Part shown: in pieces, positions 29,445 through 38,296 of the stretch | Layout: every line of letters starts with the position of its first letter | Position numbering within the stretch: position 1 is the first letter of the stretch | Program-made: the position numbers and the translations under genes | The notes under the pieces: generated by a model | Databases searched by the model: none | What the model was told of the DNA's origin: nothing | The model's input: only the letters and a program-made list of their open reading frames with translations | Origin: an uncultured Ruminococcus sp. | Lineage (GTDB): Bacteria > Bacillota > Clostridia > Lachnospirales > Lachnospiraceae | Assembly: GCA_904377845.1 (NCBI GenBank) | Contig: CAJFGR010000006.1 | Coordinates: 17,092 to 81,091, forward strand | Length of the DNA: 64,000 nt | Direction: 5' to 3'

Positions 29445-30791
29445 ATGTTTCAGAAAATATTGATCGCAAACCGCGGAGAGATTGCCGTCAGGATCATCCG
29501 TGCCTGCCGGAATATGGGAATCCGCAGTGTGGCGGTTTATTCAAAGGAAGATAAGGACAGCCTTCACGTACAGCTTGCAGACCAGAGAATCTGTATCGGC
29601 GAGGGGCCGGCAAAGAACAGTTACCTGAACATGGAACGCATCGTGACGGCAGCTCTTAATATGGGCGCTGATGCGATCCATCCGGGATTCGGATTTCTGT
29701 CGGAGAACGCGGATTTTGTCCGGCTCTGCGAGAAGAACGGGTTGACCTTTATCGGGCCGAAAGCGGACGTGATCGACAGTATGGGAAATAAGTCCCATGC
29801 GCGTAAAACGATGATGGAAGCAGGAGTGCCGGTCGTACCGGGTACAAAAGATCCGGTGTATGATGCAGAGACCGGTATCAAGCTTGCGGAAGAGATCGGA
29901 TATCCGGTCATGATCAAAGCGTCTTCGGGCGGCGGCGGAAAGGGAATGCGTGTGGCAAAATCCGCCGATGAGTTTGAATTCCAGTTTAATATGGCCCAGA
30001 GAGAGTCTGCCAATGCATTCGGCGACGACACCATGTACATTGAGAAATTCATTGAGAATCCGCGCCACGTGGAGATCCAGATCATGGGGGATAAATTCGG
30101 CAATGTGGTGGCTCTCGGCGAACGTGACTGTTCGGTGCAGAGAAATCATCAGAAGCTGATCGAGGAGTCTCCGTCTCCGGCCATTAATGATGAGATCAGA
30201 AATGCAATGAACCGGGATGCTGTTCTTGCGGCAAAGACGGTAAACTATACCAATGCGGGAACAATAGAGTTTATTCTTGACCCGAAAGGGACGTATTATT
30301 TCATGGAGATGAACACCCGGATCCAGGTGGAGCACGGTGTTACAGAGATGGTCACGGGTACAGACCTGATCATCGAGCAGATCAGGGTGGCTATGGGAGA
30401 ACCTCTTAGCTTTAATCAGGAAGGAATCCGTCTGAATGGCCATGCCATCGAGTGCCGGATCAACGCGGAGATTCCGGAAAAGAACTTTATGCCCAGCCCC
30501 GGTGTGGTGAAGCACCTCCACCTCCCGGCAGGAAACGGTGTGCGGGTGGATACGGCGCTCTACACCGGTTACAGGATCCCTTCGGAGTATGATTCCATGA
30601 TCGCGAAAGTTATCGTACACGCGCCGAACCGCAATGCTGCGATCCAGAAGATGCGGTCTGCACTGGACGAGATGGTGATCATAGGAGTTGAGACGAATCT
30701 GGACTTCCAGTACCAGATCATGCGGAATCCGGAGTTCTGTGCAGGTAACGCGGATACCGGATTTATTGAGCGGATGCTCAGACTGGATTAA
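29445..30791 (+). CDS. accC: Biotin carboxylase
   Basis: KILIANRGEIAVRIIRACRNMGI; ATP-grasp SSGGGGKGMR; EMNTRIQVEHGVTEMVTG. Confidence 0.95.
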   Translation: MFQKILIANRGEIAVRIIRACRNMGIRSVAVYSKEDKDSLHVQLADQRICIGEGPAKNSYLNMERIVTAALNMGADAIHPGFGFLSENADFVRLCEKNGLTFIGPKADVIDSMGNKSHARKTMMEAGVPVVPGTKDPVYDAETGIKLAEEIGYPVMIKASSGGGGKGMRVAKSADEFEFQFNMAQRESANAFGDDTMYIEKFIENPRHVEIQIMGDKFGNVVALGERDCSVQRNHQKLIEESPSPAINDEIRNAMNRDAVLAAKTVNYTNAGTIEFILDPKGTYYFMEMNTRIQVEHGVTEMVTGTDLIIEQIRVAMGEPLSFNQEGIRLNGHAIECRINAEIPEKNFMPSPGVVKHLHLPAGNGVRVDTALYTGYRIPSEYDSMIAKVIVHAPNRNAAIQKMRSALDEMVIIGVETNLDFQYQIMRNPEFCAGNADTGFIERMLRLD

Positions 30792-30815
30792 TCAGAGAAA
30801 GAAGAGTGAATGAAT

Positions 30816-31586
30816 ATGTACAAAGTTGATTTAAACAGCGACCTTGGAGAGAGCTTCGGCCGTTATACACTGGGGATGGATGAGAAGATCATCCCGCTGA
30901 TCTCTTCGGCGAATATCGCCTGCGGATTCCATGCGTCAGATCCTGTCGTGATGATGGAGTCTGTCAGCAGAACAAAAGCAGCCGGCATCCGTATCGGAGC
31001 ACATCCGGGATTCCCGGATCTGATGGGATTCGGCCGCAGAAATATGGCGGTTTCCCCGGCGGAGGCAAAGGCGTACACACTGTATCAGATCAGTGCTCTG
31101 GGCGGTATGTGCCAGGCACAGGGAATGAAGCTGCAGCACGTGAAGCCCCATGGTGCGCTGTATAATATGGCGGCGAAGGACTACGACCTGTCCCTTGCCA
31201 TCTGCGAGGCCATCAAAGAGTATGATCCGGAGCTGATCGTCATGGGTCTTTCCGGAAGCGAGACGATCCGCGCGGCAAAGGACTGCGGATTAAAGACAGC
31301 CAGCGAAGTGTTCGCAGACCGCGGTTATGAGGAGGACGGAAGTCTGGTAAACCGCAGAAAAGAAGGCGCATTTATCCGTGATGAAGAGGAAGCGATCGCC
31401 AGAGTGATCCGTATGGTGAAAGAAGGAAAAGTTACCGCCGTGACAGGAAAAGATATCGAGATCCAGGCGGATTCTGTGTGCGTGCACGGGGACGGTGAGA
31501 AAGCGCTCCTGTTTGTGGAGAAGATCCGCAGTGCGCTGAAAGCAGAAGGAATAGAGATCGCTCCGTTAAGCGAGATCTGCCGGTAA
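30816..31586 (+). CDS. pxpA: 5-oxoprolinase subunit A (LamB/YcsF family)
   Basis: VDLNSDLGESFGRYTLGMDEKIIPLISSANIACGFHASDP; VKPHGALYN. Confidence 0.95.
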   Translation: MYKVDLNSDLGESFGRYTLGMDEKIIPLISSANIACGFHASDPVVMMESVSRTKAAGIRIGAHPGFPDLMGFGRRNMAVSPAEAKAYTLYQISALGGMCQAQGMKLQHVKPHGALYNMAAKDYDLSLAICEAIKEYDPELIVMGLSGSETIRAAKDCGLKTASEVFADRGYEEDGSLVNRRKEGAFIRDEEEAIARVIRMVKEGKVTAVTGKDIEIQADSVCVHGDGEKALLFVEKIRSALKAEGIEIAPLSEICR

Positions 31587-31639
31587 GAAATTACACGGTG
31601 AGAGAATAAATGTTTAGAATAGGAACTGGCAGCAGCCGA

Positions 31640-32392
31640 TTAATCTTCGACTCCTGCCAGTTCTTTCATTTTTGAATATGTAAAATGATTAAATACCGCT
31701 ATGGTACGCCCCACTCCGATCATAGCCAGAACGGTTCCGACGCCCACACCCACAAGATGTCCGGCAAATACAAAACTTAAAACTATAGTGATGGTTATAT
31801 TCGTGAGATCAAAACAGTTCTTCGTAAAGCCCACGCTTTTGTGGATCGTATCGGCGATGGCCTGCACGATGCCGTCGCCGGGGTTCGGAACAATGCGCAT
31901 ATTGAGCGACATGGCGGCGCCGATGCCGGTCAGAATGATGGCGATGACGAGGACAATTACCCGGATAGCCATTTCACCTGCTGTGCTCTGCCGGTCTGAA
32001 TACAGATCTGGTATAATTGCGGAAAATACGTTCAGGAAACGGGTGAAGATGAGGCTTAAAGGGATCTGAAGAAAATCTAACAGCAAGATAAACTTCAGGT
32101 CGGCCTTTCCTGCATGAGCGAGGACGCCGCCAGACTTTTTTGTATATTTCCTGTCACGGATCAGATGGAGGATTATTTCGATCATAACAAACAGACTGTA
32201 CAGTGCCAGAGTCATATTTCCGAAGTTGTGATCAAATATTTCTGAGATACTGTAAGCAACCGATATGATCGGTGAGACGCCGAGTCCTGTCTTTGTGTTC
32301 AGAGTAAGTCCGAGCGCGAGCACAAGAAGCCCGAGGGCATAGAACAGAACCCGGAAGAAAACTGGTTTCTTCATATATTTCCCTGCCTTCAT
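31640..32392 (-). CDS. YczE/YitT-like integral membrane protein
   Basis: GLGVSPIISVAYSIS, RIVPNPGDGIVQAIADTIHKSVGFTKNCFDL typical of YczE-type proteins. Confidence 0.75.
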   Translation of the reverse strand: MKAGKYMKKPVFFRVLFYALGLLVLALGLTLNTKTGLGVSPIISVAYSISEIFDHNFGNMTLALYSLFVMIEIILHLIRDRKYTKKSGGVLAHAGKADLKFILLLDFLQIPLSLIFTRFLNVFSAIIPDLYSDRQSTAGEMAIRVIVLVIAIILTGIGAAMSLNMRIVPNPGDGIVQAIADTIHKSVGFTKNCFDLTNITITIVLSFVFAGHLVGVGVGTVLAMIGVGRTIAVFNHFTYSKMKELAGVED

Positions 32393-32550
32393 TGTAAAAA
32401 TCGTACTTTTCTATTTTAGGGACGCAGGGCTGCTTTGTCAAATCGTCGGGAACGGATTCTGTATGGATTACTGTTGTAAGTATGATAATAGTATGATATA
32501 GTTATAAAAATAGAATTTATAGTTAAAATTTATAAGAACAAGGTGGTAAT

Positions 32551-33597
32551 ATGTCGTTCACTGAGGCAAAGAGAAACGCAATCCGGAAATATATGCTGGA
32601 CAAGATACGATGTGATGATGCGGATTTTATAAAAAAGACTGCTGAGAATTTTGAAATATCTGAGACATCCGTGCGCAGGTATATTAAGGATTGCCTGGAT
32701 AAGGGGATAGTGACGGAAGACGCAGAAAGGAAGACCGGCCTTTTCCTTACGGCAGTGACAGAACAGTGGAATATGGTAAATGCAGGTATGCTGGAAGAAG
32801 ATGACCTGTACTGGACGCATATCAGCCCTTTTCTCGGTGAATTGCCTGACAATGTACAGGATATCTGGTACTATGCATTTACGGAAATCATGAATAATGC
32901 AATTGACCATTCCGGCGGGGATCAGATCAGGTTCGGAATACAGAAAGATGCCCTCTATACGGAAATTTCAATTACAGATAATGGTGTAGGAATATTTCAT
33001 AATATACAAGATTATTTCAGAAAGAAGTCAGGAATATCATTAAATTCTGAGCAGGCCGCCATGGAGCTGTATAAAGGAAGGCTGACTACAGATCCGGCCA
33101 GACATTCAGGAGAGGGGATTTTCTTTGTATCGAAAATGCTTTCGGAGTTTGCCGTCTGGTCTGATAATACGGTCTATTCTTACCGGTGTGATGACAGAGA
33201 CCGGTTTGTACAGTCACATTTGATTTCTTATTATACAAAGATGGAGGGGATAGGGACGATGGCTGTGATGAAACTGGAAAATGAAACAAAAAGGACTTCG
33301 AGGGAGATTTTCGATGCATTTGCTCCGTTGGAAGAAGGTTTTGTAAAGACGATGATCCCGATGAAAGAGATGTGCCCGCTGGGCGATCCGGTAGCCAGAT
33401 CGCAGGCAAGGCGGATCCTTCGGCGTCTGGACGAATTCCGGGAGATTATTTTTGATTTTTATGATATTGATTTCATGGGGCAGGGGTTTGCAGATGAAGT
33501 ATTCCGCGTCTTTCAGGATCAGCATCCGGATATTACGCTGACTGTGATCAATGCGAATGAATCGGTGCTGGGGATGATCCGGCACGTAAAGCGCTGA
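32551..33597 (+). CDS. HTH + GHKL ATPase + STAS-like (DUF4325-like) one-component regulator
   Basis: N-terminal HTH (SVRRYIKDCLDKGIVTED), EIMNNAIDHS...ITDNGVGI...HSGEGIFF HATPase motifs, C-terminal IIFDFYDIDFMGQGFADEVFRVF. Confidence 0.75.
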   Translation: MSFTEAKRNAIRKYMLDKIRCDDADFIKKTAENFEISETSVRRYIKDCLDKGIVTEDAERKTGLFLTAVTEQWNMVNAGMLEEDDLYWTHISPFLGELPDNVQDIWYYAFTEIMNNAIDHSGGDQIRFGIQKDALYTEISITDNGVGIFHNIQDYFRKKSGISLNSEQAAMELYKGRLTTDPARHSGEGIFFVSKMLSEFAVWSDNTVYSYRCDDRDRFVQSHLISYYTKMEGIGTMAVMKLENETKRTSREIFDAFAPLEEGFVKTMIPMKEMCPLGDPVARSQARRILRRLDEFREIIFDFYDIDFMGQGFADEVFRVFQDQHPDITLTVINANESVLGMIRHVKR

Positions 33598-33634
33598 AAA
33601 GCAGACGAGAATGAAAAAGAAAAGGAGAAAAAAG

Positions 33635-33940
33635 ATGAAATACCGTGAACTTGGAAACACAGGATTAAAAGTAGTAAAGAGCGGCAATATCGAAGTTCTT
33701 ATGTTCAGCGTGAATCCGTGTTATGACCTGCAGCCTGCAAGTGAGGATGTAGAGGAACTGTGGGCAGAGAAGAATTATGAGGAACATCTTGTGAACATGG
33801 ATCTGGAACGACAGGAACACTATGAGGTGCTCCCGCATCATGCCGGGGGGATCCGGTGCGGGGCGTGCGAGACACGATCTCCGTTTAAGATGGAGATCAT
33901 GGAAAATATGAGACAGGCGGCAGAGATATTCGGGAAATAA
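33635..33940 (+). pseudogene. Aldo/keto reductase remnant with two in-frame internal deletions
   Basis: MKYRELGNTGLKV (AKR N-term) + VKSGNIEVLMFSVNPCYDLQPASEDVEELWAEKNYEEHLVNMDLERQEHYE (internal segment) + VLPHHAGGIRCGACETRSPFKMEIMENMRQAAEIFGK (ferredoxin-like C-term); about 100 aa versus about 370 expected. Confidence 0.8.
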
Positions 33941-33996
33941 AAGTTATGGACATCGATCAGATATCAGTGCTACAATATCCCGGGAGGATGACAGAT

Positions 33997-34476
33997 ATGG
34001 GTAAAAAAGACGAAAAGACAAATGTCATGAGGATATTGGAACGGAAGAAGATCGCTTACCAGAGCTATAATTATCTGAGCACCGGAGCCATAAGCGGTAC
34101 GGAAGTAGCTAAGGCGCTGGATGAGGATCCGGATATTGTGTTCAAGACACTGGTTACTGTAGGCAAGTCAAAGGAACACTATGTGTTTGTAATTCCGGTG
34201 GAAAAGGAGCTGAATTTAAAGAAAGCAGCAAAGAGTGTGGGAGAGAAAAGCATCGAAATGATCAAACAGAAAGAACTTCTGCCTCTGACCGGATATGTCC
34301 ACGGCGGCTGTTCGCCCATCGGCATGAAGAAGCAGTTTACCACGACGATTGACAAGAGCGCTGAGGATCATGAGAAAATCATCTTCAGTGCAGGTAAGAT
34401 CGGATACCAGGTTGAAGTAGCACTTGCAGATCTTGCGAAAGTGGTGCGCTTTCAGCTGGCAGAAGTGGCAGAATAA
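33997..34476 (+). CDS. ybaK: Cys-tRNA(Pro)/YbaK-EbsC deacylase
   Basis: VFKTLVTVGKSKEHYVFVIPVEKELNLKKAAKSVGEKSIEMI; YVHGGCSPIGMKKQF; GGAGG 9 nt upstream. Confidence 0.9.
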   Translation: MGKKDEKTNVMRILERKKIAYQSYNYLSTGAISGTEVAKALDEDPDIVFKTLVTVGKSKEHYVFVIPVEKELNLKKAAKSVGEKSIEMIKQKELLPLTGYVHGGCSPIGMKKQFTTTIDKSAEDHEKIIFSAGKIGYQVEVALADLAKVVRFQLAEVAE

Positions 34477-34499
34477 GAGTAAAGTAAATGAAAGAATAT

Positions 34500-34532
34500 A
34501 AGACCGTTTCCTGAAAAAGGAGCGGTCTTTTT
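34500..34532 (+). terminator. Intrinsic terminator after ybaK
   Basis: AAGACCG...CGGTCTT followed by TTT. Confidence 0.65.
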
Positions 34533-34635
34533 CCATATCTTTAATTTGTACAAAAATGGCAAAAGAATTCCAAGATATTAAATATAAGATTGTTATAATT
34601 CAAGAAAAAGTAAAATATATCAGGAGAAAATCACT

Positions 34636-34812
34636 ATGGAGTTCAATATGAAACAATGGATCGCAGACTGTATCAGTTCACCGGTAAAAAAGGCAATGCC
34701 AATCCTCTCTTTTCCGGGAGTACAGCTTACCGGACATTCGGTTGACGAGATGGTACGTGACGGACACCTTCAGGCAATGTGTATAGAAGAATGCTTCCGT
34801 CTGTACAGATAA
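34636..34812 (+). pseudogene. N-terminal fragment of uroporphyrinogen decarboxylase/MtaA-like methyltransferase
   Basis: 58-codon ORF MEFNMKQWIADCISSPVKKAMPILSFPGVQLTGHSVDEMVRDGHLQAMCIE-ECFRLYR*; matches only the start of the family. Confidence 0.65.
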
Positions 34813-36344
34813 CTGTCATGACAGAAAACGGAGAAATTACAGTCAGCGGCAGGAAAAAAGATTCTCTGCTTACAACCCTGCGGGAACATGATATTTTTAT
34901 TCCGGCAGTATGCGCGGGACGAGGTGTATGTGGAAAATGTGCAGTACGTTTTGTAGAAGGTGTGACTCCTGTTACAGAGAAAGATAAACTCTTCTTTACA
35001 AAAGAAAAGCTGGAGGAAGGCTACAGACTGTCATGCTGTGCATATCCGCAGCATTCGTGTACAGTTGTTGTGAATGAGAGTGTGGAAAACCGTTTTTTTG
35101 TCCTCACAGACGATGCGGATAACGGATTAGAGGAATCAGCGCCGTCAGACATGGAAAATAATTACGGAATTGCGGCAGACATCGGGACTACGACGATTGC
35201 AATGCAGATGATCAGAATGCCGGAGATGATAACTGCGGGTGTGTATACTGATATTAACCGGCAGCGGGCTTATGGTGCGGATGTGATCAGCAGGATCGAA
35301 GCGTCTAATACAGGAAAGAAAGAAGAATTAAAAAACAGTATCCGCAGGCAGTTAAAAGAAGGCATCACATCTTTGACAAAAGATAAAGATGGTGTTGTAA
35401 AGCAAATGATTATCGGCGGAAATACAGCAATGATCCATTTACTTATGGGGTATTCATGTGAGACTCTGGGGGTATATCCGTTTACACCGGTCAATATTTC
35501 CGCAATCCATACATCATACGGGGAAATGTTCGGTAAAGGGGAATATGATTTTGATATTACAATCTGCCCGGGGATCTCGGCTTATGTAGGAGGGGATATC
35601 ACTGCCGGACTTTATGCACTTGATTTTGATAAAATGGAAAGACCCTGTGCATTGATCGATCTGGGAACGAACGGTGAGATGGCAGTTGGCTGCCGGGATA
35701 AGCTTCTCGTTACATCAACTGCCGCAGGACCTGCGTTCGAAGGCGGAAATATTGTCTGCGGCACAGGAAGTATTCCGGGAGCTGTATGCGGCGTAGACAT
35801 AACAGGTGATCAGGTGAAACTGAGGACGATCGGAGATGAAGTCCCGTCCGGAATCTGCGGAACCGGAGTGATCGAAGCGGTATATGAGCTTAAGAAAAGC
35901 GGGATTATTGACGAGACAGGTCTGATGGAGGAACCGTATTTTGACGAGGGTTTTTTACTATACGGGGGCGGCACTGAAATCAGGCTGTACCAGAAAGATA
36001 TCAGGGAGATCCAGCTGGCCAAATCTGCTGTCCGGGCCGGATTCGAGACACTGCTTCTAAGATACGGGATTACGTATAACGAGATCGACCGGATCTATAT
36101 TGCCGGAGGATTCGGACATCAAATGAATGCCGCCAAGGCAGCCGACATTGGTCTTCTGCCGAAAGAATGTCTGGACAGGATCACGGCGGCAGGCAATACG
36201 TGTCTGAGGGGAATAACAGCATATCTGTCAGATGATGCGGCAGAGTTACGGATGAGAGATCTGGCAGAGAAGGCAGAGGAAGTGCAGCTTTCCAATGACA
36301 GGCAGTTTCAGGAATTATATATGGAATATATGTATTTTGAGTAG
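34791..36344 (+). CDS. RACo-like corrinoid activation protein ([2Fe-2S] + ASKHA/DUF4445-type ATPase)
   Basis: CAGRGVCGKCAVRF ferredoxin motif; AADIGTTTIAMQM; LIDLGTNGEMAVG; YIAGGFGHQMN. Confidence 0.88.
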   Translation: MLPSVQITVMTENGEITVSGRKKDSLLTTLREHDIFIPAVCAGRGVCGKCAVRFVEGVTPVTEKDKLFFTKEKLEEGYRLSCCAYPQHSCTVVVNESVENRFFVLTDDADNGLEESAPSDMENNYGIAADIGTTTIAMQMIRMPEMITAGVYTDINRQRAYGADVISRIEASNTGKKEELKNSIRRQLKEGITSLTKDKDGVVKQMIIGGNTAMIHLLMGYSCETLGVYPFTPVNISAIHTSYGEMFGKGEYDFDITICPGISAYVGGDITAGLYALDFDKMERPCALIDLGTNGEMAVGCRDKLLVTSTAAGPAFEGGNIVCGTGSIPGAVCGVDITGDQVKLRTIGDEVPSGICGTGVIEAVYELKKSGIIDETGLMEEPYFDEGFLLYGGGTEIRLYQKDIREIQLAKSAVRAGFETLLLRYGITYNEIDRIYIAGGFGHQMNAAKAADIGLLPKECLDRITAAGNTCLRGITAYLSDDAAELRMRDLAEKAEEVQLSNDRQFQELYMEYMYFE

Positions 36345-36351
36345 CCGGCCT

Positions 36352-36387
36352 GACCGGAGCCTGTTGGGGCTCCGGTCTTGTTTTTTT
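36352..36387 (+). terminator. Intrinsic terminator
   Basis: GACCGGAGCC tgttgg GGCTCCGGTC TTGTTTTTTT. Confidence 0.85.
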
Positions 36388-36458
36388 GGTGACATGACCC
36401 TGAGGATATGATATATTTATCAAAGAGTTGTTTTCAGAAGAGAGGAGAGTGAGGTCTG

Positions 36459-37391
36459 ATGTTTCGATATACATACAAACGCATACTGACAGGCATCCTC
36501 TCACTTTTTGTGCTTGTGACCGTGACATTTTTCCTTGTCCGGGTTATCCCCGGAAGCCCGTTCCAGCGCGGCGGGGTGTCCGAACAGGTAGTCGAGACGA
36601 TTGAACAGGAATACGGACTGAACGAGCTGATCCTGTCGCAGTATTTCTCCTATCTGGGAAATGTAGTGCAGGGAGATCTGGGCATCTCCTATCAGGATCC
36701 TGCCACACAGGTGTCGGACATCATAACGAGGGCATGGCCGGTCACGGCTTCTATCGGAATTACGGCACTGGCAGTATCAGTGATTCTGGGAACCGGGCTC
36801 GGTATATGGAGAGCTGTGTCAAAACGTCGATGGATCAGAGAAATTATCTCGGCAGGGGGGATGCTGGCAGCAGGAATTCCGAGTTTTGCGGCGGCGATTC
36901 TCCTGCTTTTAGTATTCAGCGTGAAGCTGAAATGGCTGCCGGCGTCCGGGCTTTTAAGTCCTGTCCACTATATTCTGCCGGTGACGGCACTGGCGCTCTA
37001 TCCGGCGGCGATGATCGCAAGACTGGTCGGAAATACACTGGACGGGGAACTTCAGAAAGATTATGTATTGTTTGCAAGGGCGAAAGGGCTGGGGAAAGGC
37101 CGGATTATTTTCACCCATGCCCTTAAGAACGCTTATCTTCCGGTTCTTAATTACATCGGACCTGCTTCTGCGTCTCTGCTCACCGGAAGCTTTGTTATTG
37201 AAAGTATTTTTACGATTCCGGGCCTGGGCCGGGAATTTGTAAGTTCCATTACCAATCGTGACTATACTCTGATTCTCGGTCTGACCATTTTTATGGGAGC
37301 CGTGGTGATCGTTGTTAATCTGATCACAGATCTGCTGTGCGCATGGCTGGATCCTCAGACACGCAGGGCATATCGGGAAGAGAGAACATAA
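36459..37391 (+). CDS. Oligopeptide/nickel-type ABC permease (DppB/NikB)
   Basis: DppB-type TM protein: YILPVTALALYPAAMIARLVGNTLDGELQKDYVLFARAKGL. Confidence 0.9.
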   Translation: MFRYTYKRILTGILSLFVLVTVTFFLVRVIPGSPFQRGGVSEQVVETIEQEYGLNELILSQYFSYLGNVVQGDLGISYQDPATQVSDIITRAWPVTASIGITALAVSVILGTGLGIWRAVSKRRWIREIISAGGMLAAGIPSFAAAILLLLVFSVKLKWLPASGLLSPVHYILPVTALALYPAAMIARLVGNTLDGELQKDYVLFARAKGLGKGRIIFTHALKNAYLPVLNYIGPASASLLTGSFVIESIFTIPGLGREFVSSITNRDYTLILGLTIFMGAVVIVVNLITDLLCAWLDPQTRRAYREERT

Positions 37392-37435
37392 GACAACAGT
37401 GCAGCTCAGAATTGTATACGAAAGGAGGAGAAGCC

Positions 37436-38296
37436 ATGCTGCGGCGGATACGACAGCACTGGAAAAACTACATAGGTACGAGCCGCATGGCACTCATCGG
37501 ATGCATTATTCTGGGCATATGGATCGTGCTTGCAATTGCGGTGCCGCTGTTCGGACCGTGGTCTTTTTCCGAGCAGAATGCCGGGATACGAAATCAGACA
37601 AGTTCTTTGATGCACTGGTTCGGAACCGACCGTTTCGGGCGTGACCTGTTTACCCGTGTATGGTATGGAGCGGGAATCAGTCTGGCCGTCGGCATTATCA
37701 GCACGATTATAAACGGCATCATCGGAGTGCTCTACGGCGCGGTATCCGGTTATGCGGGAAAGCGCACGGATATGGTGCTCATGCGGATCGCGGATATCAT
37801 TTCTGCGATTCCGTCTATGCTGTATGTGATCCTGATTACTCTTGTCATGGGAGCAGGGGTCGGCAGCATGATACTGGGGCTGTGCATTGCCGGCTGGATC
37901 GGCATGGCGCGGATCGTCAGAGGAGAGATCATAAAACTCAAAGAGACGGAGTATGCCTACGCCGCACGGATGGAAGGCATAAAGCCTCTGCGCATCCTGC
38001 TCCGGCATCTCCTGCCCAACACAGCGGGGACAATTGTAGTCAATATGATCTTTCTTGTACCCCAGGCAATCTTTACCGAGGCTTTCTTAAGCTTTCTCGG
38101 AGTGGGGATCGCCGCACCGGCGGCCAGTCTGGGGACGATTATTCAGGAGGCAAGAAGCCAGATGATGCTCTATCCGTATCAGATGATATATCCGCTTATC
38201 GTGCTCTGTGTTATGCTTCTTGCTCTCAATATGGTAGGAACTGCAGTGGAACAGAGAGTGGGCAGGCATTCGGGAAAAGGAACAGATATCAAATGA
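37436..38296 (+). CDS. Oligopeptide/nickel-type ABC permease (DppC/NikC)
   Basis: HWFGTDRFGRDLFTRVWYGAGISL; GWIGMARIVRGEIIKLKETEY. Confidence 0.9.
   Translation: MLRRIRQHWKNYIGTSRMALIGCIILGIWIVLAIAVPLFGPWSFSEQNAGIRNQTSSLMHWFGTDRFGRDLFTRVWYGAGISLAVGIISTIINGIIGVLYGAVSGYAGKRTDMVLMRIADIISAIPSMLYVILITLVMGAGVGSMILGLCIAGWIGMARIVRGEIIKLKETEYAYAARMEGIKPLRILLRHLLPNTAGTIVVNMIFLVPQAIFTEAFLSFLGVGIAAPAASLGTIIQEARSQMMLYPYQMIYPLIVLCVMLLALNMVGTAVEQRVGRHSGKGTDIK

Noticed and set aside
29541-30620. 359-aa minus-strand ORF
   Set aside because: Fully antisense to accC; no recognisable domain and composition typical of a shadow ORF.
31612-31670. Hairpin GAACTGGCAG...CTGCCAGTTC after pxpA
   Set aside because: Probably just a terminator overlapping the end of the convergent YczE-like gene; not listed as unusual.
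37660-38292. 211-residue N-terminal extension of the DppDF ATPase ORF
   Set aside because: Out-of-frame overlap with the DppC permease; the true start is the ATGA-coupled ATG at 38293.
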